Both the position numbers and the translations under genes were made by a program. Below the pieces are notes generated by a model, which searched no databases, had not been told where the DNA came from, and was given only the letters and a program-made list of their open reading frames with translations. Shown one piece after another: positions 4,934-6,019 of a stretch of DNA of 6,019 nt. How positions within the stretch are numbered: the first letter of the stretch is position 1; each line of letters begins with the position of its first letter. Origin of the DNA: DASRCB01 sp035653295 (GTDB taxonomy: Bacteria > Acidobacteriota > Terriglobia > Bryobacterales > Bryobacteraceae); contig DASRCB010000096.1 in assembly GCA_035653295.1 (NCBI GenBank), forward strand, positions 1-6,019. Direction: 5' to 3'.

Positions 4934-6019
4934 TTACTCCGACCCTAACGTATCGGCGATCTTTTCCCCCAGCTCTCCGACCGTGAAGGGCTTCTGAATA
5001 AAATGGATATCCCTGTTCAGAACTCCGTGCTTTTCGATCACCATGGACGTGTAGCCGGACATGAACAGCGTCTTGATGTGCGGCAATAACGCGCGCACCC
5101 GGTCCCGCAGTTCCGTTCCGGTCATTCCGGACATGACAACATCGGTCAGCAGGAGCTTGATCTCCGCCCCGGCCTGCTCGCAAAGGCGCAAAGCCTCCTC
5201 GGGGCCGGTCGCCACCAGCGGAGTGTAGCCGAGCGCCTTGAGCGCGGCCGTCGTAACCTGCCGCACCAGTTCGTCATCCTCGACGAGCAGAATGGTTCCG
5301 GTCCCGGCAGATGCCGCTGGGGGCGCCGCAGCGGGCTCCGGCTCTTCCCCGTCGATCGCGCGCGGGATGTAGATTCTGAACGTGCTCCCCTTGCCGAGTT
5401 CGCTCTCCACGGTGATGAAGCCCCCGTTCTGCTGGACGATGCCGTACACCGTGGCCAGGCCGAGCCCCGTTCCTTTGGCGAGCGCCTTGGTGGTGAAAAA
5501 GGGCTCGAAGACGTGCGCCATCGTCTCTTTGCTCATGCCGGTCCCCGTGTCGCTGACCGACAAAAGGACGGACTGTCCCGGTCTGGATCCCGGCTGCATC
5601 CGGCTGTCCTCTTCCGAAAGCTCCACGTTGGCGGTTCGAATCGTCAGCGTTCCGCCATTCGGCATCGCATCCCGCGCATTCACAGCCAAATTGAGGAGGA
5701 TTTGATGAAGCTGCGAGGGGTCCAATAGCACCGTCCAGAGATCCGGCGCGGGGATAAAACGCAGTTCGATGTCTTCGCCGATCAGCCGAGTCAGCGTCAT
5801 CTGCATGTCCGCGACGATATCGTTGAGCTTCGCGGGCCTGGGCGCGATAATCTGGCGCCGTGAGAAGCCCAGCAGTTGCTGCACGATATCGCGCGACCGG
5901 TTTCCCGCCTTCTCGACCTCTTCCAGGTATTTCAATTGGGCGCTCGCGGGCGCGGCCTCGGCCTTGGCCATGGCCGTATATCCCAGGATCACGGTCAGCA
6001 TATTGTTGAAGTCGTGCGC
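4934..6019 (-). CDS. Hybrid sensor histidine kinase, C-terminal part (HisKA-HATPase-receiver)
   Basis: The frame stays open to the right edge. Upstream of the ATG at 6001 it reads A-H-D-F-N-N, the H-box with the phospho-accepting His at 6014-6016, so the gene is cut by the window and its sensor part is missing. Numbering from that Met: HisKA helices to about 55; HATPase_c with the N-box NLAVNARDAM (104-113), G1 box DTGTGM (151-156), F-box FEPFFTTK (165-172) and G2 box GTGLGLATVYG (177-187); an Ala/Pro/Glu linker (218-234); then a receiver domain (236-353) with acidic pair D242/D243, phospho-acceptor D287 (LLLTDVVM), S315 and K337 (QKPF). All catalytic residues are present. The kinase autophosphorylates on His and can pass phosphate to its own D287. 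No DNA-binding output is attached, so a partner phosphotransferase or regulator is expected elsewhere. The stop is TAA (4934-4936). The missing N-terminus probably carries PAS or membrane sensor domains. Confidence 0.95.
   Translation of the reverse strand, partial: AHDFNNMLTVILGYTAMAKAEAAPASAQLKYLEEVEKAGNRSRDIVQQLLGFSRRQIIAPRPAKLNDIVADMQMTLTRLIGEDIELRFIPAPDLWTVLLDPSQLHQILLNLAVNARDAMPNGGTLTIRTANVELSEEDSRMQPGSRPGQSVLLSVSDTGTGMSKETMAHVFEPFFTTKALAKGTGLGLATVYGIVQQNGGFITVESELGKGSTFRIYIPRAIDGEEPEPAAAPPAASAGTGTILLVEDDELVRQVTTAALKALGYTPLVATGPEEALRLCEQAGAEIKLLLTDVVMSGMTGTELRDRVRALLPHIKTLFMSGYTSMVIEKHGVLNRDIHFIQKPFTVGELGEKIADTLGSE

Noticed and set aside
2940..5183. Very long minus-strand open frame (747 codons) opposite the secreted protein, the M23 peptidase and the kinase end
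   Set aside because: Its translation is Arg/Gly/Ala/His-rich without domains, and it overlaps real genes on both strands. GC-rich codon use commonly leaves the antisense frame free of stops.

Overview
The window is high-GC bacterial DNA from an ordinary, mostly non-operonic chromosomal region. Several traits suggest an acidobacterium of the Bryobacterales/Solibacterales type: a hybrid PAS/HDFNN-type histidine kinase style, secreted alanine-rich proteins of unknown function, short or nearly leaderless starts preceded by TAnnAT-like boxes, and many small orphan genes. This is an inference from style and codon use; no marker gene is present.

Layout from left to right. Positions 1-957 (+) are the 3' part of a gene for a polytopic membrane protein rich in histidines; its start lies outside the window. 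It converges, with only 8 bp between stop codons, on a small NTF2-fold (SnoaL-like) protein at 966-1433 (-). Positions 1434-1842 hold no convincing gene. That gap contains a strong inverted repeat at 1566-1608 that looks like the end or remnant of a mobile element, plus further hairpins. Next come two tiny membrane-protein genes on the + strand: a UPF0391/DUF1328 protein (1843-2004), followed immediately by a nested inverted-repeat structure (2008-2070), and an orphan Flp-type (type IVb) pilin (2239-2427). A small dyad and a -10-like box lie between the pilin and a 485-residue secreted protein of unknown function (2472-3929). This is followed 60 bp later by a secreted M23/LytM-type peptidase (3990-4883). 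The peptidase converges on a 5'-truncated hybrid sensor histidine kinase (4934-6019, -) that runs off the right edge.

The genes do not form an obvious pathway. The only plausible co-transcribed pair is the secreted unknown protein and the M23 peptidase, both exported and both on +. The theme is cell-envelope proteins (polytopic membrane protein, DUF1328, pilin, exported protein, peptidoglycan-type peptidase) flanked by a signalling kinase. I see no defence island, CRISPR array, phage gene, rRNA or tRNA. The points most worth a second look are the His-rich membrane protein, the altered first zinc-ligand motif of the M23 peptidase, the orphan pilin, and the inverted-repeat structures in the intergenic DNA.
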